64,000 nucleotides of DNA from Symsagittifera roscoffensis (taxonomy: Eukaryota > Xenacoelomorpha > Acoela > Convolutidae): positions 41,350,672-41,414,671 of the forward strand of contig NC_087062.1 of assembly GCF_963678635.1 (NCBI RefSeq). The letters are read 5' to 3'. Shown piece after piece: positions 17,160 to 27,083 of this stretch. Within the stretch, counting starts at the first letter, position 1, and every line of letters starts with the position of its first letter. The notes beneath the pieces were generated by a model. That model was not told where the DNA came from. It did not search any database and saw only the letters and a program-made list of their open reading frames with translations. The translations under genes and the position numbers were made by a program.

Positions 17160-20100
17160 TTACTTTTTAAATTCTACTTTCTTTAATATTTTAGATTGGG
17201 GGATGAACATTTTGTAGTTTTTACGTGGTTGATTTCGGAGTCTTGTTGTTTTTCTATGTTCAGATTTGTCTATTTCTTCTTGGGGTATTATTTGTTCTGT
17301 CATTTTTCTATTTTTTCTATGTTTTTGGGATTCTTTGTGGTCTAGATTTTTTGTAGTGTTTTTGGTAGCGGTTGGTTTTGTGATTTGATTTTCGGTGGGG
17401 TTATCATTTTGTTCTGTGTTTTTCAGATGTGGTTCATTTTGAATGATTTTTAATCCTGTGAAAGAATATAATTGAGTTAATTCGCGGAGTGCGTATTCTT
17501 TTGGGTAATAAGGTAATAGGTTGTTTCGATGTTGAACGATTTCTTTTTTGTTTGAGTCGGTAATTTTATATGTGACATCAGTGGGTTTTGCAATTATTTG
17601 GTAGGGTCCTTTTCGGAGGGGTTGTAATTTTTTAGAAATTCCTTTTTGAGTATTAAAATTAGGTATTAAGACAAATGTTCCAATTTTTAAATCGGAAGCT
17701 GGTGTAAAACGTGAATTGATTTGTTCATTTATGTTTTGTCTTTGTAATAACTTTTTCGTTATTTTTTGGTAAATTTCGTTGTGTTTCTTATCTCTATTTA
17801 AAATCCATTCGGTGTGTGTACCGGAGGCTAATTTAAGAATATGTGGGCGATGAAAATGATCTTCATCGTGTGTATGTAAAGGTAGGTTATAACAAATTGA
17901 GTCTTTATTTGGTTGACAATAACTTTGTGCGTTTTTATGAGAATTTGCTGTAAACATTATTGGTTTGCGTGGCTTTTGGTTAAAAACCATTTCGTATGGT
18001 GACATTCCTAAAGTTGTCGTTATTTGTGAATTATATGCTAAGGGAAATAATTTTACATCTGCTGACCATTCGGTATATTTTGTATCATTTCCGTTGATGA
18101 TACATCTAAGATATTCTTGTAGTGAACGGTTCATACCTTCGACTAAGCCGTTTGTCCAAGGTGCATGAGATGTACGTGGTTTGTGTTTAATGTTGTATAA
18201 ATGACATAGTGTTATTATTTCATTATTTATGAATTCTGTACCATTGTCTGTGACTAAAATTTCTGGTAGTCCAAATTTTGCTATCCAGTGTTCATAGAGT
18301 GTTGTGTAAGCGTAATAAGCGTTACAATGTGGTACTGGGTTAAGTGCTACATAGTGTGTGAATGCGTCAACAATTACCATAATGTAGGAGTTTCCTTCTG
18401 ATGAGGGTGAAATTGGTCCCTTAGTATCAAATGAGATACGGTGATTAAAGTACAAACTTTGTCCTTTAAAATCTTGTTTTTGTGCTATTTGTTTTTGATT
18501 TGGGTAAGGTTTATTTAGCTGACATACTATACAATCATTGCATAGTACTTTTATCCAAATTGGTGCATTTGGGAAGTAAAAATTTTGTATAAAATTTGAA
18601 TATGTTTTCTCTGATCCAGAGTGTCCTTTAATATTTTGTGTATGGGAAATATTAAAAGCTATAAGAATCATACTTAAAGGGAGACATGGAACTGTAGATT
18701 CATTTAATTTGTATTCTAGAAGGTCTGTGTTTTCGTTAATTGTTGTATTATTGAATTTTCGAAAATATCGGAGGAGTGTTTTATTTCCTAAAATGGTTGA
18801 ATCTGCTTTGATGGGTTTAGTTTTATATTTGTGCCATGATTTCAGTTGTCGAATTACTGGGTCAAGGTTTTGATATTGTTTCAGTGTTGGAATTGTAATT
18901 GTTTCTGTTGGGGGGAGAAAAATGTTTTCGATTTCTAATGTAGATAAGGGTATTGTATCAAGTGGGTCGTGAAGGTCAAAAACTTGATTTATTGTGTATT
19001 TTGAATCATTTGTTTGTGGTCCTGATAAATTTATTTTATCAGTTAAATCTTCTTTTTCAATTAGTGGAAAATGGTTTTTCTTAGGCAGGTGTTGTTTTGT
19101 TCGTTTTTGTTGAGTGTTATTTTTTATCCATTGAGAATATGGGATTGGTTTGAAAGTTGATGTTCCAAGTAAATCAACTTCATAATGATTATTTTGACAA
19201 TCTAAATAAAGTGGGAAATGTTGTAAATTATTTATTTGTGATTGTTCAATATCAGTTTTAACTGCATATTTGCATTCTAATCGGGGTGATGTTTCGTTTT
19301 CTGCAAGGTAGAATTTTATGTTTTTGGGTATTTCAACTGTTGTTTTTCGTGTAAGTAATTCAGGTGGTGTATTTCGACTTAAGGTGTCTGGTAATGCAAG
19401 ATTTTTTCCTGCAGTCCAAACTATATGTAAGTTTGGAAATTTCATTAGAATTAGTTGAAATCTGTAAACTCGGTGGTTTGGGTTAGATTTTTGTGTAAAG
19501 AGAAAGATGATTGGTTTATGGTCTGTGAATAGAACTGTTGGATGTTTTGATCCAAGTATCAGAAATTCATATTCTGTCAGTGTATATATTATGGCTGTAC
19601 ATTCTCTCATTAGAGTTGAGAGTCGTAGCTCTGCTTGAGTGAATAATCGAGAATTTGCTGATATGAGGTTCATTTTATTTGTACCATTATGTGATTGTAA
19701 TAGTGCTGCACCGATGCCAAAGTTCGAAGCATCGCACATTGCATAAAATGGTTGATTAGGGTCTGGAATTGTGTTTGAAATTTGTTCAGTTAAAAGTTTC
19801 TTTATTTCATCGAATCGTGTTTGATGTTCTGTATTCCATTCAAAATTATTTTGTTGTCTAAGGATGTTGTAAAATGGTCGTAGATATAATTGCATTTTAT
19901 AAACATATTTACTTAAAAAGTTTAACATTCCAAGGAATTCTTGGATTTTCTTTTTATTTGTTGGTGGTTGAAGTTTTTGAATAGCGTCAATGCGTGATTT
20001 CAGTGGAGTGATTGTTTTTCTTTCTATGTTATGTCCTAAGAATTTAACTCTTGTCAAAAAGAAGTGTGATTTATCGGGGGCGGCCTTCAGATTTTCGTTC

Positions 20101-23100
20101 TGAAGTATTTGGTGATATTTTTCTAAAACATTGAACATTTCGTCTTTTGTTTGTGATTGCATAAAAACATCGTCTAGATAGGTGATTGCGTTTTTCTTGA
20201 GTATCAGTGGTCTAAAAATTTTGCTCATAAAAGCTGAAAATGCTGCTGGTCCTATGGATATTCCATAGAATAAGCGGTTGAATTCATATTGTTGGTTTCC
20301 GATAACAAATTGTGTTAAACGTCGTGATTGTTCATCTAGTGGCATTTGATTGTATGCACTATTCATATCGGCGGTTGTAAAGTATTTGCCGTTTATTTTT
20401 GTTAAAATAACTTGTATTGGTTCAATGGGCCAATTACATTTTGATTCGTCTATAAGTGAATTGAGGTATCTAGCATCGAGAACGATTTTTAATGATTCTC
20501 CTTTAGCTAGAATGATAACGGGGTTGATGAATGTGTTGCCTTTTGGTTGTTCTTCTTTATTAACTGGTGATATAATATTGTACTGTTCTAAAATATCGAG
20601 TAATCTGTTTACTTTATCATGTAAGTGAATTGGTACTTTACTTGCTCTTTGTTTTTTGAAAACTGCGTCAGGTTTTAATGGGAGATGTAGTGATGAACTG
20701 ATTTTGCCAACATCGAATTTTGATGTTGCATAGACTGATGAATATTTAATGAGCTGTTTGGCTAATTTTTCGAATTCGTCTTGTGTTATTTGTGAATGTT
20801 GGAAATTAAACATTGTTAAAAATTTCTGTTGGTCCTCTGTGTAGTTACTTATATTGAATGTAGGTTTGAAATATGGAGTTTTTGTGAAATAATCCGTATT
20901 TCTGTTTTCGTTACTTATTATATTATTTATAGATAATTCTTCATTAAGAATGGTAGATTGGCAAATATCTAGTAATTGGAGTATATTATTTACGCGATAG
21001 GCTTTTTCGTGTATTGGTGATATTGTAGCGTTGGTTTCACAATATCCTAAAAGTCCTAAAGGTACTGTTACTTGGTAAGGTGTGTTGTTATAAACATGTA
21101 AGGAAATAATATCTGAATTCGAATTTTTCAAATATTTTATTGAAGAGATTGTGATTTTGAAAAATTTATGAATCGGTTTGAACTCAAAATCTGACATATA
21201 AAATTTTTGTTTGTTTTGTTCTTTATCATATTGGTGAACTTGTTTGATTGAAAAATTATAGATGTTTCCTGATAGTGGTTTCAGGTGTTTTCTTTGTTGG
21301 TTATATATTGGATAGAATTTTGAAAAGAATGGTGGTTGTTTATTTAATCTTTGAAAAAATGTTAGGGATGTTTCTTTTGTTTTTGTATATTTATCTTTGA
21401 TTAATATTTTACTATTTAGTATGTTAATTGTTGGTATATACTTTGAAATAAATGGTATTCCAATGATATTATATTTAATATCAGTGAAATGGAATATTTG
21501 TTTAAATGGCTTGTTTAGAATTTTACTTTGCTCCATTGTTCTGGTAGGGAGGAGAAATAATTGGATTTTTCCGTAGTTTATCAATGTTGATCCTTGTGCT
21601 GTTGCTAGTTTGCTGGAGGTTTCAAGAGGCGTTAGCTTTGGATGTAAAGTTTTTATTTCATTCCATGTGGGAATGTTTATTATGTTTGATTCTGCTCCTG
21701 AATCAATTAAAAAATCTATTTCAAGGTCTGGTGGTTGAAATTCTTTATTTCTTGGGCTTTCTAAGAGAAATGGTATTGTCCAAATTTTTTCTTTGGGTTG
21801 TTCTTTTTGTATATTTTGATAAATGTGGTTTGTATTCAAGCATTTTGTTTTGGTGTTTTTATTGGTTTGATTTGTAGTGTTAATCTCATTTGTTTCTTGC
21901 GTTGTTGGTGTGGGATTTATGGGTGTAGTGTAATAATTTTGAAGAAATTCTGACTGATTTTCATATATATGTGATGGAAAGGGTTGTTCATATATGACAG
22001 ATTCATAGTCATTTTCGACTTTTATCATATTGATAGCAAGAGTGTTTTCAGTATCACTTTCTGAATCTGATGATGTACAGTTTATTTGATTGAGTTGTAA
22101 CGTATCAGTTACTGTGTCATCAATACCTGGAGGGTCTGATGTTGTTTCTGGGTTAGCTTGTACTTGATTGATTTGTCTTTGATGTTTAGGTGTACTGCTT
22201 CTATGACGATTATTAGAGTTATTATAGTGATTATTATTCCGGTGTGGTGATTGGGAATAATTTCTGTAACGATTATTATAACTTGGGTGTCGATTTTGTG
22301 AATTATTTCGCGATCTGTTTTGGTAATTATTGTTTGGTCTGTTATAGTTCGATCTATTATATGAGTTATTCCTTGATCGATTGTTTGGGTAATTCTGGTT
22401 TCGGTTGTTTGAATAACTTCTATTTCTATTATAGGAGTAGTTTCTATTCCTATTGTATGATGAATTTCGTGACTGGTTGTTTGGATAGTAGTTATTTCTT
22501 GATTGGGAATTAGATCTAGAAACAAATCGTTGTGTATTTGAATTTGATCTGGAGTAGTTATTTCTACTATTTGGTCTATTGTAGTGATTTTGTGATGAAT
22601 TTTGTGTATTTCTTCGTTCTGGTGATCTTCCTCTATAACTTGAGTTATATGGGGATTGATTTCTTGTATAACTTGTATTGTTCGGAAGTGGCTTTCCTGA
22701 ACTGTTGTTGCTGTATACATTTTTGTTTGGTAGATTTTGATCTTTTTTCATGTATTGATAGAATGATTTATTTGGTTCTTTGTATTTTTGAGGTTTATTT
22801 TGACTGTCTTGCTGTTTTTGTCTACATTCGGAAATACTATGTCCGTATCGTCGGCAATAATTACACCATTTTTTGAAAGATGGTTTGCCTTTGAAGTTTG
22901 GGTTCTTTTCATAAATATTGAGTATTTCAGTGATCTTTTCAACGAGGTCTGTTTCTGATTCCTGTATATTATTAATATTAGTGGGAGTCGTTTCAATTTT
23001 GTTAACGTATTGTAATTTCAGATTTTCTGTTTCTTCTAGTTTCATCGTGATTTCTGCTTGTTCTAATTTGTCTACTAGTTTTCGAAAATCTAAATCGGGT

Positions 23101-25388
23101 TCTCGAATTGAAGAAGGATGGGATGCTCTCTTTTTTATTGCTATTTTCCTTAATTGTGGTGTTAAGGTCATCATTAAGATTTCTGTCATCTTTGTGTTTT
23201 TATAGTCATGTGTATTTAGTGAGTATGCTTTTCGAACTAGTGTTTCGATTCGTACTGCTATTTGCTTGATGGTTTCGTTTGGTAATCTGCGAATTTCATT
23301 ACATAAAACTCTTTGTTGTTGTTTGTTTCTTTCGGAGTCAAACATTTTTGAAAATTCTTGTGTAAATCTTTTCCAGTTTGATTTTATTTCTAGAGGTAGT
23401 ACTGAAAACCATTTTTGGGCTGCGCCATCTAAGGTTGTTTGTATCAACGCTGTGCGTCGATGTATCCAGTTTTGATGTAGTGGCGTATTAATTGGTTCAG
23501 GTCCAATGTTTAAAATCAGGTTTGCTGTTACTGCATTTAAATAATCTTCTACAGAATATTCAGGGTCTGTTCCTGTGAAAACCATTAAAGGTTTGTTTGA
23601 TGTTATTGATGATCCACCCATAAGGTATGGATTCATTGTCATTTGTAATGATTCTGCTGCATTTGGCATTTGAGAAAAATTTGAAAGTTGGTTTCTTGTT
23701 ATTTCATGTTGTTGAAGATAATATGGGAGTGGTATTTCATTTTGCATTTGTGATGCTTGATACGAGTGTGCAGTCATTGGATTTTGTTGTTGAATTGGTT
23801 GAAAAGATTGTGTATTAATTGGATTTTGTTGTTGAATTGATTGTTGATGTTGTGCATCTATTGGTTGTGGAGAAAAATTCCTATTATTTGTACGTGTTTT
23901 TTGTATTCCTTGTCTACGATATTCTTGAGTATTTTGTGCAAATATATCTGGTTGTAAAAAATCATCATCTGAGGATAAATAATCCATTTGATAAGATGTT
24001 TGTTTTTTATTTTTATTTTGTTGAAAAAATGGGTAATTTTCACTGCGATCCTGTGGAGGATTTGGTTGAAAATTTTTGGAATTATATTGGGCCGTTGGGT
24101 TATCCCAGTTTCGAGGTTTTGTATATTGATTAAAATTCCGTTGTGGTTGATAATTTGTTTTTGACGGATGTGTATAATTATAATTATGGTCTGCAAAGTT
24201 GTTTCTATTGAATGTTTTGCGTGTTTTTGATGGTATTGTCATGGGTCTGTATGTTTGGTAATCCATATGTGAATATTTAGGGGCAACCGAAGGTTTAACG
24301 GTTGATTGTAAGGTTACCTGTGTTTGTGAAGGATTTGTATTTCTTGGTGTTGTTAAATTTGGGCGTATTGGTGAAATACTTTGTTGTGTAGTTGTTGTGT
24401 GTACTATTTCTTCATTTATGAAGTGTGATGGTGTCTGGATATCTTGTTGAGTAAGATTCCTAGTTCCATTGAGATTTTCATTGTGTATAACTGTAGAGTT
24501 TAAACTATTATTTTGTGTATCGGGCAAAAATGTATTATAGTTTAATGGTGTTGCATCAATGGTTAATGGTATTACTCTTACATAGTCTCTTATGTAAGAT
24601 ATCGTACTTATTGCTTGACTTGAGATTGATTGTGGGAAGCTTATAAATGCGGGATGAGACCATTCGGGGTCCCAAACATAATCTGATTGTTCTGTGATAG
24701 CGGTATCATCGTTCGAGTTTTGGGGTCTAAAATTTTTTCTTGCTTGTGCAATTAAATCAATATTATGTGTAAAATAATCTATTATGAACCATGCCAAGAT
24801 TTTTTGTAAATCGTGTTTTGTATGTTGTGAAACGTCGTCTTTCGTGAAATTTTCTTTAATGATGTTTAAATAACTAGAGAGTAGTGTGATTTCATGTCGT
24901 ACTCTTAAATGTTTAGATGTTTCTGTCGGTGAGACATTTGTTAATGGGAGTTCATTTTCTAATATCGAAATATAACTATATATTATTGCGAAAACTTCAT
25001 TGGTGAAAATGGAGTTTGCTCTTTGTGAGTTATGGTATTGGATGCTTTTTATATATTCTGAAAAAACTTTTGAAAATTCTAAATCAAGATCGTCTGTTTG
25101 AATAGTATATGTTCTATTATTATGGTTTGGGGAAGTGAATTCTATAGAGTAGATTCCATATTGTTGTGTTATGTTGCATATATCTTTTAGATAGTGATCT
25201 ATGATTTGTCTTTTGATTTTTACATCGGGGAACTCTGTTTTACATGGACTGATTCCGGGTTCAAATAAATTTATGAGTAAATTTTGACAAAATATGTGTT
25301 GTCCTCTATCAGTATCTGCGTCTACTATAAAGGGAAAGATTTCATCATCATCTGGAGTTTCGTCACCTGGGGTGTGTGTTGAGCTCAT
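17160..25388 (-). CDS. gag-pol: Gag-Pol polyprotein, Ty3/gypsy type, 2742 aa
   Basis: A single frame, with no internal stop or frameshift between gag and pol. Approximate residues: 1-590 disordered Gln/Asn-rich region; 595-790 retrotransposon gag-type helical domain; 842-855 zinc knuckle C-X2-C-X4-H-X4-C; 900-1066 Asn/Arg/Ser/Tyr repeats; aspartic protease with DSGAES (D1229); reverse transcriptase with YLDD (1737-1740) and FLGH after it; RNase H with CDAS (D1886); integrase zinc finger from about H2249 (HTQNIKGHSG, then CNDCIVC); integrase core D2321, D2381, E2417, i.e. DD35E; then a GPY-type C-terminal domain. RT and integrase layout are Ty3/gypsy. It makes, matures and inserts the cDNA. 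The start overlaps the 155-aa ORF by 26 nt. Confidence 0.95.
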   Translation of the reverse strand: MSSTHTPGDETPDDDEIFPFIVDADTDRGQHIFCQNLLINLFEPGISPCKTEFPDVKIKRQIIDHYLKDICNITQQYGIYSIEFTSPNHNNRTYTIQTDDLDLEFSKVFSEYIKSIQYHNSQRANSIFTNEVFAIIYSYISILENELPLTNVSPTETSKHLRVRHEITLLSSYLNIIKENFTKDDVSQHTKHDLQKILAWFIIDYFTHNIDLIAQARKNFRPQNSNDDTAITEQSDYVWDPEWSHPAFISFPQSISSQAISTISYIRDYVRVIPLTIDATPLNYNTFLPDTQNNSLNSTVIHNENLNGTRNLTQQDIQTPSHFINEEIVHTTTTQQSISPIRPNLTTPRNTNPSQTQVTLQSTVKPSVAPKYSHMDYQTYRPMTIPSKTRKTFNRNNFADHNYNYTHPSKTNYQPQRNFNQYTKPRNWDNPTAQYNSKNFQPNPPQDRSENYPFFQQNKNKKQTSYQMDYLSSDDDFLQPDIFAQNTQEYRRQGIQKTRTNNRNFSPQPIDAQHQQSIQQQNPINTQSFQPIQQQNPMTAHSYQASQMQNEIPLPYYLQQHEITRNQLSNFSQMPNAAESLQMTMNPYLMGGSSITSNKPLMVFTGTDPEYSVEDYLNAVTANLILNIGPEPINTPLHQNWIHRRTALIQTTLDGAAQKWFSVLPLEIKSNWKRFTQEFSKMFDSERNKQQQRVLCNEIRRLPNETIKQIAVRIETLVRKAYSLNTHDYKNTKMTEILMMTLTPQLRKIAIKKRASHPSSIREPDLDFRKLVDKLEQAEITMKLEETENLKLQYVNKIETTPTNINNIQESETDLVEKITEILNIYEKNPNFKGKPSFKKWCNYCRRYGHSISECRQKQQDSQNKPQKYKEPNKSFYQYMKKDQNLPNKNVYSNNSSGKPLPNNTSYTRNQSPYNSSYRGRSPERRNTQNSSQNHYNRPNSRNNYSRSNSNTQRFVSRSNSQSRNNYYPNNQSRNSSYNRNRNYSYNRNRSYSNNRNQNYPNNRSRNNSYNRSNYNRPNNNYQNRSRNNSQNRHPSYNNRYRNYSQSPHRNNNHYNNSNNRHRSSTPKHQRQINQVQANPETTSDPPGIDDTVTDTLQLNQINCTSSDSESDTENTLAINMIKVENDYESVIYEQPFPSHIYENQSEFLQNYYTTPINPTPTTQETNEINTTNQTNKNTKTKCLNTNHIYQNIQKEQPKEKIWTIPFLLESPRNKEFQPPDLEIDFLIDSGAESNIINIPTWNEIKTLHPKLTPLETSSKLATAQGSTLINYGKIQLFLLPTRTMEQSKILNKPFKQIFHFTDIKYNIIGIPFISKYIPTINILNSKILIKDKYTKTKETSLTFFQRLNKQPPFFSKFYPIYNQQRKHLKPLSGNIYNFSIKQVHQYDKEQNKQKFYMSDFEFKPIHKFFKITISSIKYLKNSNSDIISLHVYNNTPYQVTVPLGLLGYCETNATISPIHEKAYRVNNILQLLDICQSTILNEELSINNIISNENRNTDYFTKTPYFKPTFNISNYTEDQQKFLTMFNFQHSQITQDEFEKLAKQLIKYSSVYATSKFDVGKISSSLHLPLKPDAVFKKQRASKVPIHLHDKVNRLLDILEQYNIISPVNKEEQPKGNTFINPVIILAKGESLKIVLDARYLNSLIDESKCNWPIEPIQVILTKINGKYFTTADMNSAYNQMPLDEQSRRLTQFVIGNQQYEFNRLFYGISIGPAAFSAFMSKIFRPLILKKNAITYLDDVFMQSQTKDEMFNVLEKYHQILQNENLKAAPDKSHFFLTRVKFLGHNIERKTITPLKSRIDAIQKLQPPTNKKKIQEFLGMLNFLSKYVYKMQLYLRPFYNILRQQNNFEWNTEHQTRFDEIKKLLTEQISNTIPDPNQPFYAMCDASNFGIGAALLQSHNGTNKMNLISANSRLFTQAELRLSTLMRECTAIIYTLTEYEFLILGSKHPTVLFTDHKPIIFLFTQKSNPNHRVYRFQLILMKFPNLHIVWTAGKNLALPDTLSRNTPPELLTRKTTVEIPKNIKFYLAENETSPRLECKYAVKTDIEQSQINNLQHFPLYLDCQNNHYEVDLLGTSTFKPIPYSQWIKNNTQQKRTKQHLPKKNHFPLIEKEDLTDKINLSGPQTNDSKYTINQVFDLHDPLDTIPLSTLEIENIFLPPTETITIPTLKQYQNLDPVIRQLKSWHKYKTKPIKADSTILGNKTLLRYFRKFNNTTINENTDLLEYKLNESTVPCLPLSMILIAFNISHTQNIKGHSGSEKTYSNFIQNFYFPNAPIWIKVLCNDCIVCQLNKPYPNQKQIAQKQDFKGQSLYFNHRISFDTKGPISPSSEGNSYIMVIVDAFTHYVALNPVPHCNAYYAYTTLYEHWIAKFGLPEILVTDNGTEFINNEIITLCHLYNIKHKPRTSHAPWTNGLVEGMNRSLQEYLRCIINGNDTKYTEWSADVKLFPLAYNSQITTTLGMSPYEMVFNQKPRKPIMFTANSHKNAQSYCQPNKDSICYNLPLHTHDEDHFHRPHILKLASGTHTEWILNRDKKHNEIYQKITKKLLQRQNINEQINSRFTPASDLKIGTFVLIPNFNTQKGISKKLQPLRKGPYQIIAKPTDVTYKITDSNKKEIVQHRNNLLPYYPKEYALRELTQLYSFTGLKIIQNEPHLKNTEQNDNPTENQITKPTATKNTTKNLDHKESQKHRKNRKMTEQIIPQEEIDKSEHRKTTRLRNQPRKNYKMFIPQSKILKKVEFKK

Positions 25389-25830
25389 TTTTTCGTTCGA
25401 TGACTGTTAATATGTAATTATTAATGTGTCGAATTGGTTGATTCCAATTGTATAGATGTACTGGTTTGTGTTTGTACTGTTTTTTTATTCTTCTTTTTCC
25501 TCTTTGTGATGAATTTGAAGTTGTTTCTGAGTCAGAAAAATATAGTTGATCGTGAAGTGGGCAATTTTTATCTATTGATTCTTTTAGTTTGTAAAGTTCG
25601 TCTAAACTGTTGGTTTCTGATTCTGAAAATGCGTTTCGATTTTTTGAAAATCTTTTTCGTGTTATTTGTCTTTGTTTAGTTATTATTTTCCTCTTTAGTG
25701 TTTGTCGTTTTGTTCGAATGTATCCAACTGTTTGTGTATGAGGTGTGATTACAAGGTCGTATTTTTTATTATCTATTTCACAATTGTGTAAAACGATTGT
25801 TTGTTTATTTCCTAGGTTTTTAAATGACAT
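25363..25830 (-). CDS. 155-aa basic pre-gag protein
   Basis: It lies just upstream of gag and overlaps its start by 26 nt in another frame. It is strongly basic (TKRQTLKRKIITKQRQ, SQRGKRRIKKQYKHK), with an acidic Ser-rich middle (SESETNSLDEL, FSDSETTSNSS). Copy B has the same length with only three replacements despite more silent changes, so it is under purifying selection. An RNA-binding or nuclear regulatory role is plausible from composition, but there is no recognised domain. Gag may be reached by leaky scanning, frameshift or reinitiation. Confidence 0.8.
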   Translation of the reverse strand: MSFKNLGNKQTIVLHNCEIDNKKYDLVITPHTQTVGYIRTKRQTLKRKIITKQRQITRKRFSKNRNAFSESETNSLDELYKLKESIDKNCPLHDQLYFSDSETTSNSSQRGKRRIKKQYKHKPVHLYNWNQPIRHINNYILTVIERKNELNTHPR

Positions 25831-26761
25831 AAGGTTTAGGATGACGGATGCAAAAGGTTGTTAAATGGTTTCTATTTTCTTAAACTGTTAGTTCTTACGA
25901 TTTTTTGGTTAGCTTAACCTGGGTCTGTTTGTTCAGGGTTGGAGAGAAAAGTATATCGATTCCGAAGAATGATTTTTACTTTCTCGTGACTAGTATAAGC
26001 TAAGGTGTTAACTTACTTAATCTTACTTAGGGGTAGTGATTGTGTTCAAGGGTTGGAGAATAGTAAATCGATCCACAAGGTTCAGGTATAATTAGAACGC
26101 GAGTAGTTCGTTAGATACTATTTTAAACTTACTAAGTCTAAGATTTATCCTGGGTCTGATAAGAGGGGGGGGTCAAGTGAAGGATGAATAACCGAAGTTC
26201 TTCACTATTTATCCTAATTTGAATGATTAGTTTTGTGTAAAAATTTCTATTAGTCCTGGGTCTTTAGAAAGGGTTGGGTAGTGAATCGACGTTTGAGGTC
26301 GTTAGACACTAATTAAGTGGGTGGGGGAGAACAAAGTTGTTCTGTTTGATCCAAGAATAAGCCTTGATGATCAAATTTAAAATTTAATTAAGTAGAAAAT
26401 GATTTAAGATCCAAGGATAAGCCTTGATGATCTGGTTTTTAAATTAAGTGACTTTAAATTTTAATAAAGTTTTAAATTTGTGTAAAGGAAAGATTTAGTG
26501 TTTTGATGATATTAGTGGGTTTATGATTGCTGTTATGTTTTAGATGATGAAGCTGGAACAACAGGATGATTTATGATTACTAACCATTTATTGTCATGCT
26601 ACTAATTTTTATTTTTATTTTCCAATAAATATTTTTCAAACATGTTTTGTATAATACTGCAGAGTTTTAGGAAAACGATCTTAGATCTTTTTATCAATCG
26701 TTATTGTATAATATTAATTTGTTTAGCGCCTGAAATGATTTTGAAGAGTAACTTCAAGGTT
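25831..26761 (-). promoter_or_regulatory. Structured leader of copy A: hairpin array and splice-donor-like sites
   Basis: Diverged modules sharing 'cctgggtct' and 'gggttgg' motifs each contain an inverted repeat: GAGAAAAGTA/TACTTTCTC (25944-25985), AATAGTA/TACTATT (26059-26122), GGATGAATA/TATTTATCC (26182-26214) and TAGTG..CGAC/GTCG..CACTA (26279-26311). A 25-base hairpin unit GATCCAAG(G/A)ATAAGCC.. is repeated at 26348 and 26408. In RNA sense GTAAGT occurs at 26011-26016 and 26127-26132. Copy B preserves all of it. Candidate roles are packaging signal, IRES and major splice donor. Confidence 0.55.
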
Positions 26762-26995
26762 TTATGTTTGCAAATGGAAATCTAAATTCATTGCAAGTAG
26801 TATTCGAAATATAAAAGTTTGTTCTGGCTTTTGCCGAACTATCATATAACTATACGGCAAGTTTCTACTTTGTCGTATGTCGTCTTTGGTTCGAGGTCTT
26901 CTTCCAATTCCGGGTAGTTCTATTATGGTTCGGAATATTGGCTCTGATCTATTGAGTCGGAGAGACATTTCAATTAAATTATTGTCGTATAACAT
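26762..26995 (-). CDS. 77-aa conserved leader protein
   Basis: This is the first ORF after the PBS, starting MLYDNNLIEMSLRLNRSEP. The middle is basic (GIGRRPRTKDDIRQSRN) and the end hydrophobic (TFIFRILLAMNLDFHL). Aligning with copy B (61450-61683) gives 12 nucleotide differences, of which 10 are silent and 2 conservative (I/T, K/R), with no length change. That is the signature of a translated, selected gene. There is no known domain. It could be a free small protein or the AUG-supplying 5' exon of a spliced product. Confidence 0.75.
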   Translation of the reverse strand: MLYDNNLIEMSLRLNRSEPIFRTIIELPGIGRRPRTKDDIRQSRNLPYSYMIVRQKPEQTFIFRILLAMNLDFHLQT

Positions 26996-27063
26996 TTTGT
27001 AAATGTTTTTGTCTAATTTCTAATCTATTTTTGGTTAATTCTAATCTAATAAGGTCTTGTTCG

Positions 27064-27081
27064 AGACTTATGGTCGCACCA
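27064..27081 (-). promoter_or_regulatory. Primer binding site, copy A
   Basis: In RNA sense, two bases after the 5' LTR comes TGGTGCGACCATAAGTCT, complementary to a tRNA 3' end ...GGTCGCACCA. The TGG start and position are diagnostic of a PBS. The primer tRNA species cannot be assigned confidently by eye. Confidence 0.8.
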
Positions 27082-27083
27082 GA

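Noticed and set aside
22109-22720. A 203-codon minus-strand frame rich in Ile/Thr inside gag, also present shorter in copy B
   Set aside because: It is the shifted reading of the N/R/S/Y codon repeats of Gag. Its length differs between copies (203 against 138), as expected for a shadow frame.
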